This document shows, in pieces, positions 21,018-32,072 of a DNA stretch of 64,000 bases. The position numbers and the translations under genes were made by a program. Below the pieces are notes generated by a model, which saw only the letters and a program-made list of their open reading frames with translations, ran no database searches and had not been told where the DNA came from. The DNA comes from Hericium rajendrae (lineage: Eukaryota; Basidiomycota; Agaricomycetes; Russulales; Hericiaceae). How positions within the stretch are numbered: position 1 is the first letter of the stretch; every line of letters begins with the position of its first letter. Location of the stretch: assembly GCA_033439255.1 (NCBI GenBank), contig CM065882.1, forward strand, positions 1,984,001 through 2,048,000, written 5' to 3'.

Positions 21018-24000
21018 ATGCTCGACCCGCCTCCCGCGCCGCCATCCGTTTTGCGGATGGTGCAGTGCGAGCCCGTGTCGTCGTCGCGCGCGTTGAAGCG
21101 CGTGCGACTCGACGTGATGACGGGCGCCGAGCCGGCGTGCACTGCGCGTGCGCCTGCATTTGCGCCTGCGTTCGCGTCCGCGCGTCCGACGCCCGCGACA
21201 CAGCGCTTCGCGTTCTCGCCGCCCGCGGCACCCGCGACGGAGGGCTTCGACTTCGTGTTCGAGCCCCCGTCCGCGCCCTCGGCGCCCCCGATGCAGAGCT
21301 TCGGCGCTCTCGCGGGCACCTCCGCGCTTGCGCCTTCGCCTGTCAGTGCCGGGGGCTGGCCTGTGGTGTCCGACACACCACCTGACGCCCCGTCCAGTGG
21401 GCTCGAAAAGCGAGAGCTCGGCGACGCGTGCGGCACAGTGCTGCTGCCGGAATTGTCGGCCTCGACCGCGGGCCCCTCCCGCGGCTTCGAGGGCGAGCCG
21501 CCACGGCCCACCGAGGCTGACAATGGCGGCCCCCCGATCCTGCGCGACAACGTGCCATCCCCGCTCCCCTTCACCCCGGACGACACACTCCTTGCTGCTC
21601 TCGCCCTCGCCGAGGAGGAGTTGGACGAGATCGGGATGGATCCCGATGCTGCCGAAGACGAAACGGGCTCCGCCCCGCCGGTCCCTGCGACAACGCCCTG
21701 CGAAGGAGAGGACACCAACGAGGAGGCAGAGGGTGCGGCGCGCGTGCCGCCGCCCTCGCGCACGCCGCCGCTGCGGCTGATCGCGTCTCCGTCCGACGTG
21801 CCTCCTCCCGCGCCGGATGCGGCGCTTGTCCAAGAGGCGCACGACGTCCTTGAGGCCGACTCGCACCGTGTGCGCCGGGATCTCGCCGCGCGGAGCCAGA
21901 CGGACACCTCGACGGCCGCGAAGTACGACGCCATCGTGCGCAACTACTCGCAGTGGTGGTGCAGCTACCAGGCCGACCTTCTCGCCCAGCGCAAGATCCA
22001 GGTGGCCCTGCCCGCCTTCCCGATCACGGCCACCAAAGTGACCTTCTTTCTCGAGCACGAGACGACTCGAGAGAAGGTGAGCTCCTTCCTCCCCGGCCGC
22101 CGATCACCTCCGTGCTGACCCGGGCCCGCGAACCTGCAGCGCAAGCGGGGCAGCAAGGAGTCCATCCCCGGCTCTTCCCTGGGCAAGTCCCACATCGCCG
22201 GCGTCATCTCCGCGCTCGAGCACCGGCACCTCAGCGACGAGTACCTCTACGGGGACATCCCGGAGGCCAAGCGCGGCCTTCGCCTCGACAAGCGCATCAA
22301 GGACTTCGAGCGGTTCTCTCGCCACAACGAGCCAAAGCGCGCGCACACGGCGAACGCGCTCAAGGCAAGCGGCACGTCGTCTGGTGAGTCGCGGCCGTGT
22401 CCAGCTGGGCCTTATGCAGATGACGGCGGCACGCTGACGCTTGCGCCTTGTTCGTTCCAGATGCGTACACGCCGGCAGAGCTCCAGCAGTGCGCGCTCTG
22501 GTGCGTCTCCGAGTCCAAGACGTCCCGCGAGCTCTTCCGCGGTGTGCGCGACCGCGCGATGCTGCTGGTCTCTGCCGGCACGGCTTTCCGCGGCGACAGC
22601 GCGCGGATGGTCCAGTGGTCGGACCTCTTTATCTCAGAGGTGCCCTTGCAAGAGGTCAGACCGGACTATCTGCTGCCGGTGAGTGTTTGCACCCTCCTCG
22701 TTTTCTTCTCTTTGTCCTTGCTGTGCTCACCTCTGCTCCTCGTTGTGCCAGGTCCTCGGAGTGTACTCCGATAATGCGAAGCACAACCAGCAAGGCCGGG
22801 TCGACGAATTCGGCATGATCCGCCACCGAATCGTCGAGCTCTGCCCCATCGGCGCTGCCGCCCTCCTCTTCTGGGCACACTTTCACGTGCTCGAATGCCC
22901 GCCGCCCGATTTTGTGCCTGACTTCACAGACAAGAACTTTGGCCAGTTCGGGCGGCGGGACTGGTACAGCTGCCATCTGTTCTATGGCACCGAGGTGAAC
23001 AAGGCGATGAGCTACGACAGTAGGTGTCTCTCCCCACTCCTGCCTGACGACTCCAGAAAATGCCCGAGGCTGACATTCCCTCACCTCTGTACAGACCACT
23101 ATGACCGCATCAAGCGGATCCACGAGGCGTGCATGATCTCGCTGACAAAGGTGACGCACGCGACGCGCCACTTCGGCGCACAGAACGCCCGCAACCACGG
23201 TGCGAGCGTGAACGGCGCGAAGGCGATGGGCGGGTGGAGCGACAGCGGGTCGTACCGAGCGTGCTACGATCGCACGTTCCCGCTCGACGCGCTGCTGGCC
23301 TCGGCCATGTTCAATGGACGTGACCCGTCCTCCTACTTCCTCGCGCGGGACACCCTCGGTGAGTGTGGCATGCACCTTGCGTGCTGTCCGACAGCCATGT
23401 ACTGACTGCGCTGTGTGGCCCAGACCCTCCACAGGACCTCCTCCTCTGCACGTTCCCCTGGGTCGAAGAGCAGGAGAGTGCACTCCTCGCTCGCCAGTCA
23501 GCCCACCGCTCCGCGGCTGACATCGCGCTGTACCAGTTCCTGCGCGTGCTCAAGTGGTTTCGCCGGGTGCTGCTGCAGGATGCTGCCGTGCTTTTCTGCC
23601 GGTACCCATCCTTGCCCATGTTCCGCTATGCGCCATTCAACGGTGCCCGATTCCAGGAGTACGCGAAGGGCGCGAGCGACGCCATTGCGGCTGCCGAGTT
23701 GCGGGCACGATGCGCATTCGAAAATGTCCCTGTGAACCTCGTCACAGGGATGCAGGCGCTCCTCACGGAGTCCCACCTTGCGCGCGAGCGCGACGCGGCG
23801 AACGTCAAGGCGTACCATGAGCGCATGATGCAGCGGGTCGACGCACTCGAGTTGGCCGTCGTCTCGCAGAAGCCAACACGCACCTCGCGCAAGACGAGGG
23901 CTGGCGCCGCTGCCGGTAAGTCTCCGCCCTTGCCGGACAACCCCGACGCTGATCAATCGAGTTTGCAGACGCTGCCGCTGCTGCCCTCCCTTCTGCCCCC

Positions 24001-24642
24001 TTCACTCTCCCTGCGGCCCCCGCTCCCGTCGTGGCTTCCGTGGCGATGCCTCCACCGTCACTGTCGCCTGCTGTGCCACCTCCGCCCCACCCGGCCTTCC
24101 TTCACCCTGCAACAGCACCTTCCGCACCTGCGTACGGCCTAGTGCCACCGGCACCGGCACCAGCACCGGCGCCATGGCTGCCCTCGAACCCGCTCCCTGT
24201 GACCACGCCCGACCCGCGCACCAAGAAGCGCGACCCGCTGCTGCAGAAATATGGCCAGAAGCGGATCGCTTGCCACGAGTGGAGGCTGGTCGATGGCCAG
24301 CTCACGCCAGTCTATGCGCTGCAGGCCGTCAAGACCATCTCCGATGTCTGGACGGAGTACACCCTCGGGCTCAATGAGCGCCTCCCCGTGCGCGAGCTGG
24401 AGGAGAGCTGGGGCCCGAAGTGGAGGATGAACGTCTCCGGCGTCAAGACGGAATGGTCGCGCCGGAAACCCATCATCGGCATCATCGCCGAGCTCGCTGA
24501 CAAGCCACGCTGGTCCGTCGACCTCGCCCTGCGCTTCCTCCAGACAGAGTACAAGTCGTACAGTGCCCGCAAGTTCTACGAATACATCAAGAAGGCCGAG
24601 AACCGTCGGGAGGTGATCGAGCGCTCGAACTCGTTCCCGTAG
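20952..24642 (+). mobile_element. Crypton DNA transposon (tyrosine-recombinase type)
   Basis: The body of a Crypton: a multi-exon gene joining a tyrosine recombinase of the Crypton/Ndc10-like class to a GCR1-type DNA-binding tail. Cryptons move by recombination of a circular DNA intermediate. They lack terminal inverted repeats, so the edges cannot be read off without an empty-site comparison. The stated span covers only the putative leader-intron donor and the gene. The reading frame is intact, with the catalytic residues present, so recent activity is possible. Confidence 0.7.
21018..24642 (+). CDS. Crypton tyrosine recombinase with GCR1-like C-terminal domain
   Basis: Seven exons read cleanly (21018-22076, 22140-22383, 22461-22678, 22752-23019, 23095-23358, 23424-23915, 23969-24642), giving 1072 residues. 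Residues 1 to about 280 are Pro/Ala-rich and disordered. About 290-350 form a SAM-like core-binding segment (TAAKYDAIVRNYSQWWCSYQ). The catalytic domain shows Arg at about 478 in GTAFRGDSARMVQW, the H-x-x-R motif THATR at about 617-621, and a Tyr at about 650 or 654 in GGWSDSGSYRACYDRTFP. That is the full recombinase tetrad. A coiled helix (about 790-830) and an Ala/Pro linker with an APAPAPAP run follow. The C-terminus (about 930-1060: WRLVDGQLTPVYALQAVKTI, then LEESWGPKWR) resembles the GCR1_C DNA-binding domain found in fungal Cryptons. The gene is GC-rich with no internal stops, suggesting a young copy. Confidence 0.85.
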
Positions 24643-25729
24643 TCAGGTAGCTGCCGTCGTTTACTACAGGTTCACTACTTTATCGCACAGTCTTTGGTAC
24701 ACATTTGTTAGTCTAGTTTAGTTCAGACCCTATAGTCTCTAGCTCGGTAATCAGTGACAAATGCATCTGAGTACACCCACACGGAATGCCGCAGGTAACT
24801 GCCAGTGAAAACGAGAGACCGAGTAAGTCACCGTGTGCAAAACGCGAGCCGTCTTCCACCTCACTGCCGCTCCTCGAGCGCGCACTGCGAGATTTGCATC
24901 CGCTCGAGTCCGAGTCCATGTCTCTCATCTTCACAGCCAGCCTCGAAAGAATGGCCTTTCTCGCATCATCTGAGATGGACCACCATGACCAGGACAGGCC
25001 CGAAATAACCTCCAGCTTAGTCCGTTTCCCAGGTGCTGCTCGCCACCGTGTCTTCTGCGAGTCCCTCATCGTGTGCAGTCCGCTGCCCGCAATCTATCAC
25101 CGGCCCCTCGAACTTGAAGTCACGGGCATCCTCCGGCACGCCGGCCACAGTTCTATGGCTCGCGAAGTGTGCGACGAGCTCTTTGATGGCCATCCGAATT
25201 TGCATCAATGTGGACGGGGCTTCAGCACAGCCCATGTCGTGAACATCGACATCATGGCGCCACCATCCGAAAGTGCCGATTCGGGCCAATGGGAGGAAAC
25301 GACGGGCCAACTCAAGGACATAGGCTGGTCTGTCCGTGAGGAGTGCTCCACCGCCGCATTGTACGCCGGGGATCCCTCCCTGGATTTGCCTATGTTTGGG
25401 CCTGTGCGCTTCATTCGTGTTCATTGGCCTCTGCATGGCCGTCCAGACGTGAGCAGAGCATCTATCGTTCTTGCTGGTGCCTCTTATGCTCACATGCATG
25501 TCCTCCGTCCGCATCAGCAGTGTCCCGAGCACGATGCACTATCTGTGCGCGATGCTCGAGGAAAGCACCTGGCATTGGCACTGGCCGATTTGCTTGACAG
25601 CCGGCCCTGTGGAACGCGCGCACGCGTGCGCTTCACTGTCGCCTGTTTGCCGTACAGCGGCGGGCCCGGACGAGGTCTTCTCGTTGCACGTCTGACCACA
25701 ATCCACTTACTATAGACTCTCATTTTGAG
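24643..25729. other. unresolved region with a 309-codon open frame and a hydrophobic segment in another frame
   Basis: A plus-strand frame is open from 24786 to 25715 but has no recognisable domain. In a second plus frame, 25369-25446 encodes IPPWICLCLGLCASFVFIGL, a convincing membrane helix. It is followed by a 69-base GT..AG intron candidate (about 25449-25517) and then SVPSTMHYLCAMLEES. On the minus strand, KAILSRLAVKMRDMDSDSS (near 24900-24960) resembles tails of fungal seven-helix proteins. These signals conflict. The best reading is a decayed or unusually spliced membrane-protein gene next to the Crypton. Confidence 0.3.
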
Positions 25730-25929
25730 ATTTGCCGTGCTTTGGTCGCGGCCTCCCGCTCGGGCTTCTCCATCAATTCTGTATTTCTATTCAATCTGTC
25801 TCGATTTCTCTTCTTTGTATCCATAGCTGCTATTGTATGATGTATGATACGCTACTGGTTGTACCTCGAGAGCACACACATCGACCACGCATGCACACAT
25901 CCTATGCGACGAGACATGACGGTGCGGAC

Positions 25930-26480
25930 GGTGCCCGGTGCCCGAGCGCAGACGCGAGCACGAGCGCGAGCGAGAGCGAGACAGGGTGCTCGACAGGGTG
26001 TCGAAGAGTCTGTCGAGCAGGGCGGCAGAGGGCGGCGGAGGGCGACGGTGGGCCTTGCTTCAGACGAGCGGCGGGACGGGCAGGCTTCCGTCGAACGAGT
26101 CGAATTCGAATCCCAAGCGAAGCGCGGCCTCGCGCGGGGCACAGCGAGCGCACCAATGCCGCATGGCATGGTTGTGGAACATGGGGAGCTGGCAGAGCCG
26201 GGGAACAGCTCACCTGCTGCTGTGCTCTGTCTGACCGCCCCTTCTTCGCAGGACGTCGACGAGGATGCCAAGCGCGCGGCGCGCCCGCCTGGTCAACGAG
26301 ACGAGAGACGAGAGCGGCCGGGCGGGCAGCGGGAGAAGGGAGAGCGCGCGGAACGCACGTAGAGCACGACTGACGCGACAATCGCACGACTGAGCGCGGA
26401 CGCACCGAGCGCGAACACCGAACGCTGAACGCGAGCGCGAGCGCGGGCGACGACGCAGAGACAGTGGAAGGACGCAAGAA
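25930..26480. repeat. GC-rich low-complexity tract (GAGCGCGAGC-type)
   Basis: Long runs built from GAGC, GCGAGC and GACGAGAG words, purine-biased on this strand, keep arginine-rich frames open. They do not look like genes. The tract mirrors the pyrimidine-biased GC-rich tract at 20100-20330 on the other side of the Crypton. The rest of 25730-27347 shows no supported gene and ends with the GRX4 upstream region. Confidence 0.55.
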
Positions 26481-27347
26481 TCGAGTCGGGCGCCGAAACG
26501 GGCAAACGCTGCCTTCTTTGGGCGGCCAGAGTACACGGTATCCTGCGCCCAAAGCGCTCGTAACCAGGCGTGCTGCGGAGGTCCCCGGCCCGGCCAAGCG
26601 CGGGTCCCCGCGGGGACTCTTGGGGGTTTCCACGACCCTGCTACATTGCTTGCAACTTCAGCTTCTGTCTCGTGGAACCCACGCAGTAGAACTACATACA
26701 CCGTCTGGAACGCACATAAGGCGCTGAAGACTATGTCACATATACCGGATATGAGCTTGACACGGGCGGATGAAGCACGATCGCTGCATGAGGCCGCGCT
26801 TGAAAATCATCGGGGCACATACCCTCATAAGGACCTCCAAGGCACTAGGAACGGGCCTCCGAGCACGCGAGAATCGAGTAAGTACTTGCAGCACGAAGAG
26901 GGCTGTGGTGGCAGGTGATAGTTCGCATCGGCCGACAAGGTTAGCAAAGTCCGAACATGAGCATGAATAGACAGAAGGAAGAAAATGATGACACGAAGCC
27001 TAGAAGGTCCGTATAGTAGTAGAGATAGAAAGGTCCTCTCGTCTTCGGACCCCCTTCTCGTGACCCTTCCACGGAACCCTTGGGCCCGTGCTCGTGTCAC
27101 TGTGTAGGTCACATATGATGCTTGTGCCTTGGCCGCAGGGGATGGAAAAAAAAGAAAACCCGGTTTGCGGACTGGTGAAGTCGACAACCGGCTGGAGAAT
27201 GATAAGATAGTGGGTTCGGGTAGATCCGATGACGCGATCTCATCTCACCGATCCCCCGTCCGAGCGTCCGCTTTGCCGGCTTGCTCATCCTCATCCACAA
27301 CCCTCAATACATATTCCAAGGACCAACACAACACAACGTCACACATC

Positions 27348-28171
27348 ATGTCTGACCTACCATCCAATTTTCACGAGGTGCAATCGCCCGAGCACTTCCA
27401 GACGCTGCTCTCCACCGACCTCTCCCGCATCTCCCTCATCAACTTCTGGGCACCATGGGCTGCGCCATGCGCTCAGATGAACGACGTCGTCCGTGAGCTC
27501 GCCCGCAAATACCCCGCCCTCCTCGTCCTCCAAGTCGAAGCCGAGGCCCAGAGCGACATCGCCGAGTCCTTCGACATCGACGCCGTACCCTCCTTCATCA
27601 TCCTCCGCGTACGCTCTCTATTCCCTCTACCCCGCCTCCGCTCATCCCTTATCTACCCAGGGCCACACCCTCCTCGGCCGCATATCAGGCGCCGATGCCG
27701 CAGCGCTCACCTCCACCATCGCAACACACCTCCGCGCACCCGGCGCAGCTCCGCTCGCCCAAACCACACACCAGCCCGCGGCACCCGCGCCCGGCAAAGC
27801 CGAGAGCCAGGACGAGCTGAACGCGCGCCTGCGCGCGCTCATGAACCAGAGCCGCGTCGTGCTCTTCATGAAGGGCTCGCCCGACCGCCCGCAGTGCGGC
27901 TTCTCGCGGCGCATCGTCGCGCTCCTGCGCGAGCAGAACATCGACTTTTCGCATTTCGACATCTACACGGACGAGAGCGTGCGGTCAGGTGCGTTCCGAT
28001 CGTTACTTTCAGCCAGAGCTTGGCTGACGATGCGCGATATCTGCAGGTCTGAAGGTGCTGAATAGCTGGCCGACGTTTCCGCAGCTGATTATCAACGGCG
28101 AGTTCGTGGGCGGGCTGGACATTGTGACTGAGATGGTGGATAATGGGGAGCTGAAGGAGGTGCTGGCTTAG
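27348..28171 (+). CDS. GRX4: monothiol glutaredoxin GRX3/GRX4 type (thioredoxin-glutaredoxin fusion)
   Basis: A cytosolic/nuclear monothiol glutaredoxin that binds a glutathione-ligated [2Fe-2S] cluster and serves iron sensing and cluster delivery with BolA-type partners. The N-terminal thioredoxin-like domain (about 1-100) has the site NFWAPWAAPCAQM. It keeps one Cys of the thioredoxin pair, as is usual in this family. Two introns are visible: one after FIILR, with GHTLLGRISGADAAAL resuming, and one after DESVRS, with GLKVLNSWPTFPQLI resuming. A Pro/Ala linker precedes the glutaredoxin domain, RVVLFMKGSPDRPQCGFSRR, whose CGFS motif identifies the monothiol class. The end is GGLDIVTEMVDNGELKEVLA with TAG at 28169-28171. 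It has one glutaredoxin domain, like yeast Grx3/Grx4. Confidence 0.93.
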
Positions 28172-28594
28172 TGCTGGACTGTTTTCTCCGCTTGCATCGT
28201 GCACTTCCTTCGGGCGATGCGCTCGCGAGCCACATACATTTCATCCGTTGATGGAACCCCGATGATCTCATAGACATGTTCTCATATGCCGTTTAGTCGT
28301 GTATCCCGCATTCGTTGTATTGAATCTGTTATACCATCTTTTTCACTTCTACTCGTCTTTTGGATTCCATCTAACCGAATGGGACAAGGGGATCGCCCGA
28401 TCTGTCTTACTGCTCTATCCAGTAGACTGGGACATAAAAAGCAATTTATAGGAGCCTAGAGCCTGGCGCACTGGCCCATATTTCATCAGATAAATCTGGT
28501 GCCCGACTCCAGGCATACAAGAGTAGACAAAATCACGCATATATCCAGATACATTCCCTCCCATCCATGCTTATGCTATCCCCAACCCCACCCT
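28172..28594. other. intergenic region between convergent genes
   Basis: About 420 AT-rich bases shared by the 3' ends of GRX4 (+) and the RING gene (-). No other feature was seen. Confidence 0.35.
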
Positions 28595-30144
28595 TCACAA
28601 ACTAATCATAACCCGCATATTCAACCCCACAACTCCACCACCTCGTCCATCCCACCCTGGCAGCCCCGCCCGACACACCGGGCATCTAGCCCCCAGCCCA
28701 CCAACGCCCGTGCGCATCACGGCAGTGTTGACTGCCGTGAAGAGGCACTCGCCGCACAAGATATGCCCGCACGGCGTGAGCGTCGCGTTCGTCGGCGGCG
28801 AGAGGCAGATCGGGCACGTATACGTGTGCAGCGGCTCACCTGCGCCCGTGGGGGGTGTGGGCGGCGCGGGCGGGGAGATGGGGAGCGACTGCGTCTCGAG
28901 CGCGGGCGCTTTGGCCTTATCCTTCTCTTTGGCGCGGGCCTTGGCTTTGGCTTTGGCCTTGGGGGAGGTGGTATGTGGGGGGACGGATGCGGAGAAGTGG
29001 AGTCTGGCGGCGGCAGTGGGGGAGATGAGCGTGATGTCGTCGTCTTCAACTTCTTCGTGGGCGAGGTGGTTGTGACGGGGACGTTCGCCTTGATGTGGGG
29101 AAATATGGTTCCGAGAAGTGGCGGACAGCGAGACGGCCGCTGCACTTCGACCATGTATACGCCACATATTCTCAGAACGCAGATTCTCCGTGCCATTTCC
29201 ACCGTGAAAATCGATTGGTGCGTCAAAGCCGACGGGATCATATGGCGCATTTAGATCGAATGGCGATGTATCAGACCTCGGGCGGCCACGCGACGGCTGT
29301 CCAGATGCATGTGAGCCAGGATGCCATGACGCGCTCCCGGAGGGTCCAACGCCCGTGAGCGGCAGTGAAAAGCTCGTGGACGAGCCTGGCTGCCAAGAGA
29401 GTTCGCTGAAAGAGTCGGCGAATGAGGGCAGGGTGTCTCCCGTGCCTGCGCCGTGATCGGTCTATACGAGCGAGTCAAAGAACACATAAATCAGTACTGC
29501 ACAGCGTCAAGTCCCGGTCGTGAACAAGGACTTACCTGAGCGGGTCGTGAGCGGCTTGAACCAACTTCGAATTCCTCCTCATCCATAGTTCGTAGCGAAG
29601 TGCGCACAGTCAGCTCCTCGTCCTCGCTGTCAATTGTATTGATAGGAGGGTAGATCGCCGAAGGAAGGCCCTCTTCCGCATCGGCTAGACTCTCTCCAAC
29701 CCGTGCGGCAACTGCGCGTTTCTCAGCGCTGGATGGCCTCTTCCTCTTCCTGGCGCTGAACTTCCGCGCAGCTTCTGGACCTATTGTTTCTATAGGTGCA
29801 ACATGGGACGCGATACCACTGTGATCCACGGCGCGCTGCAGACCGTGGTCAGCGGGCCTGGATTCGCCCTCGTCAAACAAAGGCTGTACAGGCGGCGGCG
29901 TTGGTACTCTCTCCGCAGGTGAGAAGCTAGGCTCAGTGTCAATAGAAGGCCTCAAGGCTTTCTGTACTGGCTGCTGGGTTGTAGGGGACTGGTCCGGCGG
30001 GTAGGTATGTGAGCGCGATGGTCCAGCGGTGGGTCGTTGTGAAGCCATGGCTCCAGCAGTGGAGGAGCGGACTCGAGGTCTCGCCTTACGAGGTCGAAGG
30101 GGCCGGGTGGTAGAGGGTGCGGGGAGAGGTTGAGGGTCGGTCAT
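28595..30144 (-). CDS. RING-finger protein, SLX8-like (probable SUMO-targeted ubiquitin ligase)
   Basis: Two exons (29536-30144 and 28595-29461) with a 74-base intron; the donor is GTAAG after RPAQ. The start is MTDPQPLPAPSTTRPLRPRK. The first 380 or so residues are basic, Ser/Pro-rich and disordered, with acidic patches such as NTIDSEDEELTVRT that could act as SUMO-interacting motifs (inference). A Lys/Ala repeat, SPKAKAKAKARAKEKDKAKA, precedes the C-terminal RING: YTCPICLSPPTNATLTPCGH, ILCGECLFTAVNTAVM and ARCPVCRAG. This is C3HC4 spacing with all zinc ligands present. The tail VVGLNMRVMISL resembles the end of yeast Slx8. That placement supports a nuclear role in turnover of SUMOylated repair proteins. 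The RING assignment is firm; the Slx8 assignment is a resemblance only. Confidence 0.75.
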
Positions 30145-30757
30145 CGTGCAGCTTGGTCGATGTGCAATCGAGGTCGAGGAGGAATTGAATGATAATCCGT
30201 CGAGCACAGTGCGATGACGTAACTCGTGCCGCCAGTTTGGCTGGATACAATCCACGTCTGCGTGAACCTGAACCTCCTTCCTTTGTGCAGACGACGTGTA
30301 CATTCATAATGGCTTCAACAACATCAACGTACTATAAGTGGAGATGCGCTGTCTCTCAAGATCAACGTTCTCTGAGATACCATCTACGGCATCTCACATG
30401 GAACGGACAAGACCACCGGCTCTATCATTGTTCAGTCTCCCCAGCTCGCAGATCTCAAAATGGCAAACCATACGTGTACTGGCTATTCCCTGGTCTTATG
30501 TTCCTATTTGTATCCAGATGGTAGAGCCCAGAGGCTATGTCCCACGGCATTCGTACACTGGCTCTCACAAGCTGCCATACGCTACTTTGGTGGCCTGTGC
30601 CGTGAGAAGAGCATCCGGTCTCTCACAGGAAAATCGTTCACCTCGTCGGGACTCTCACAACCCTTTCAGGTCTATGGCGACTTAAATGGCGTGATTCTGA
30701 CCGCACCATGGAAATAAAGGCACGGTGGCTATCTCAGCATGTTCTCACCTTCCAGCG
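30145..30757. other. divergent intergenic region with unassigned open frames
   Basis: Lies between the start of the RING gene (-) and the secreted binding protein (+). Overlapping plus-strand frames from 30309 to about 30715 (one starting MASTTSTYYKWRCAVSQDQ, another ending VYGDLNGVILTAPWK) might be a small or decayed gene. No consistent splicing and no family were recognised. Confidence 0.3.
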
Positions 30758-32072
30758 ATGCTCTCTGGCAGCCAACTGTTCTCGATCGTCGGTGTGGTTT
30801 CTGCACTATTCTATCACGGAGCCTGCGCCCAAACGTTGGACCCATTCACACTAGGCGCATTCACCGAATCGGCGACATTCTCAGTCGCGAACCAGCTCGG
30901 TTTCTTCCTCGACCAAGGTTTAAATGTCACCTTTTTCGCAGTACGTTGATACACGCCCATCCTCGCCGCGCTTTTCGGCACTGACTTTGCACCTGAGGTC
31001 CCGAACTCAACATTCGCATATTCCACTCTCCTCGATGGCGGGTTCGATCTGGTTATCGGCACCGCAGACAATCCGGTGAACCTCCGCTTCAACAGTAACG
31101 ACTCGCTTTCGATCGTCGGCCAGCTTGACCTCGGGCCGGACATCGTAATCTCGGGCATACCAAATATAACGAGCATCCTGGATCTCAAGGTAAAATCATT
31201 GATGGTGGACTCCCCCGTCTCCGGATATGCGTGCGCATCAATGTCGGCAGGTGGGCCGCTGCGCTAACATAGATGAACAGGTTTATTCTGCGCGACGTAC
31301 TCTCACTGCACGGCCTTCAGTTTGGCACGGACTACACCTTCCAAGTACGTCGAGTGCCACCGCTGTTCACCACGGACATCCCTCTATATCATCGATTTTT
31401 TTTTACTTTAGGTAGTCGGCTCTACACCCAGCCGTTTCGAAGCACTGAGCAATGGCTCGCTCCCAGACGGCACCCCCGTCTTCGCAACAATCCTCACCTA
31501 CCCATTCAGTCAGTCCTCTGCTCCCACACTCCACATCTTCTCACCCCCGCCCCGCAGCCGTGCAAGCCGCCGCGCTCTCCCCGCCGCTGCCCATCCTAGC
31601 CCGCATCAGCGACTTCATCGCCCCCTTCTTCTCCAGCTCCCTCGCGATCCGCACCTCCTCAGCTAATGCCTCCGCCTCAACGCCGCTCGTGCGCACCGTC
31701 GCAGCCCTGCTCGCCGCCAACCGCTTCCTCGCGGACCCCGCGAACAAAGCCTGCGCGACCGCCGCCATCGCCGCCGAGCTCGGCCTCCCGCCCGCACAGG
31801 CCGCCGCGGAGTACGCGAGCGCGACGGACCCCGTATCGGGCGAAATAAGTCAGACCGATTTCGAGGTCGGGCGGCAGGCGCTGCTGAATGTCATTTCGGT
31901 GCGGATGCTCGGCGCGGGCTTTAGCGGCGCGGGCCCGAGTTTCGATTTCGCGGACGCCATCGTGCCCGGCGACGGCGCGTTGATTGATTATAGGGTCAGG
32001 GATGCGGCGCTGGGGATTTTGAAGGAGAAGTCTAGCGCTGATGGGTGTCCTCTAGTTTCGAGCATTGCGTGA
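30758..32072 (+). CDS. secreted periplasmic-binding-protein-like (type II, NMT1/SsuA-like) protein
   Basis: A predicted secreted solute-binding-fold protein. The start MLSGSQLFSIVGVVSALFYH is a signal peptide, followed by GACAQTLDPFTLGAFTES. Family-like segments: NQLGFFLDQGLNVTFFA, then after an intron VPNSTFAYSTLLDGGFDLVI and GTADNPVNLRFN. Further segments are VDSPVSGYAFILRDVLSLHG (spliced) and LQFGTDYTFQVVGSTPSRF. The last large exon gives ISDFIAPFFSSSLAIRTSSA, FLADPANKACATAAIAAELG and FDFADAIVPGDGALIDYRVR, ending SIA with TGA at 32070-32072. The fold matches bacterial substrate-binding proteins for nitrate, sulfonate and thiamine precursors. Fungi use similar proteins outside ABC transporters, and the ligand here is unknown. 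Four or five introns are visible; the last exon is clearly more GC-rich than the first ones. Confidence 0.8.

Noticed and set aside
20942-22058. 333- and 370-codon open frames antisense to Crypton exon 1
   Set aside because: Shadows created by GC-rich codons of the real exon; Arg/Ala/Gly-rich with no domain.
25844-26633. Arg/Ala-rich open frames on both strands
   Set aside because: Produced by low-complexity GAGC-type repeats; no start, splice or domain support.
27348-27700. Missing first Cys in the thioredoxin-like domain of GRX4
   Set aside because: Normal for GRX3/GRX4 proteins, whose thioredoxin-like part is not a disulfide reductase.
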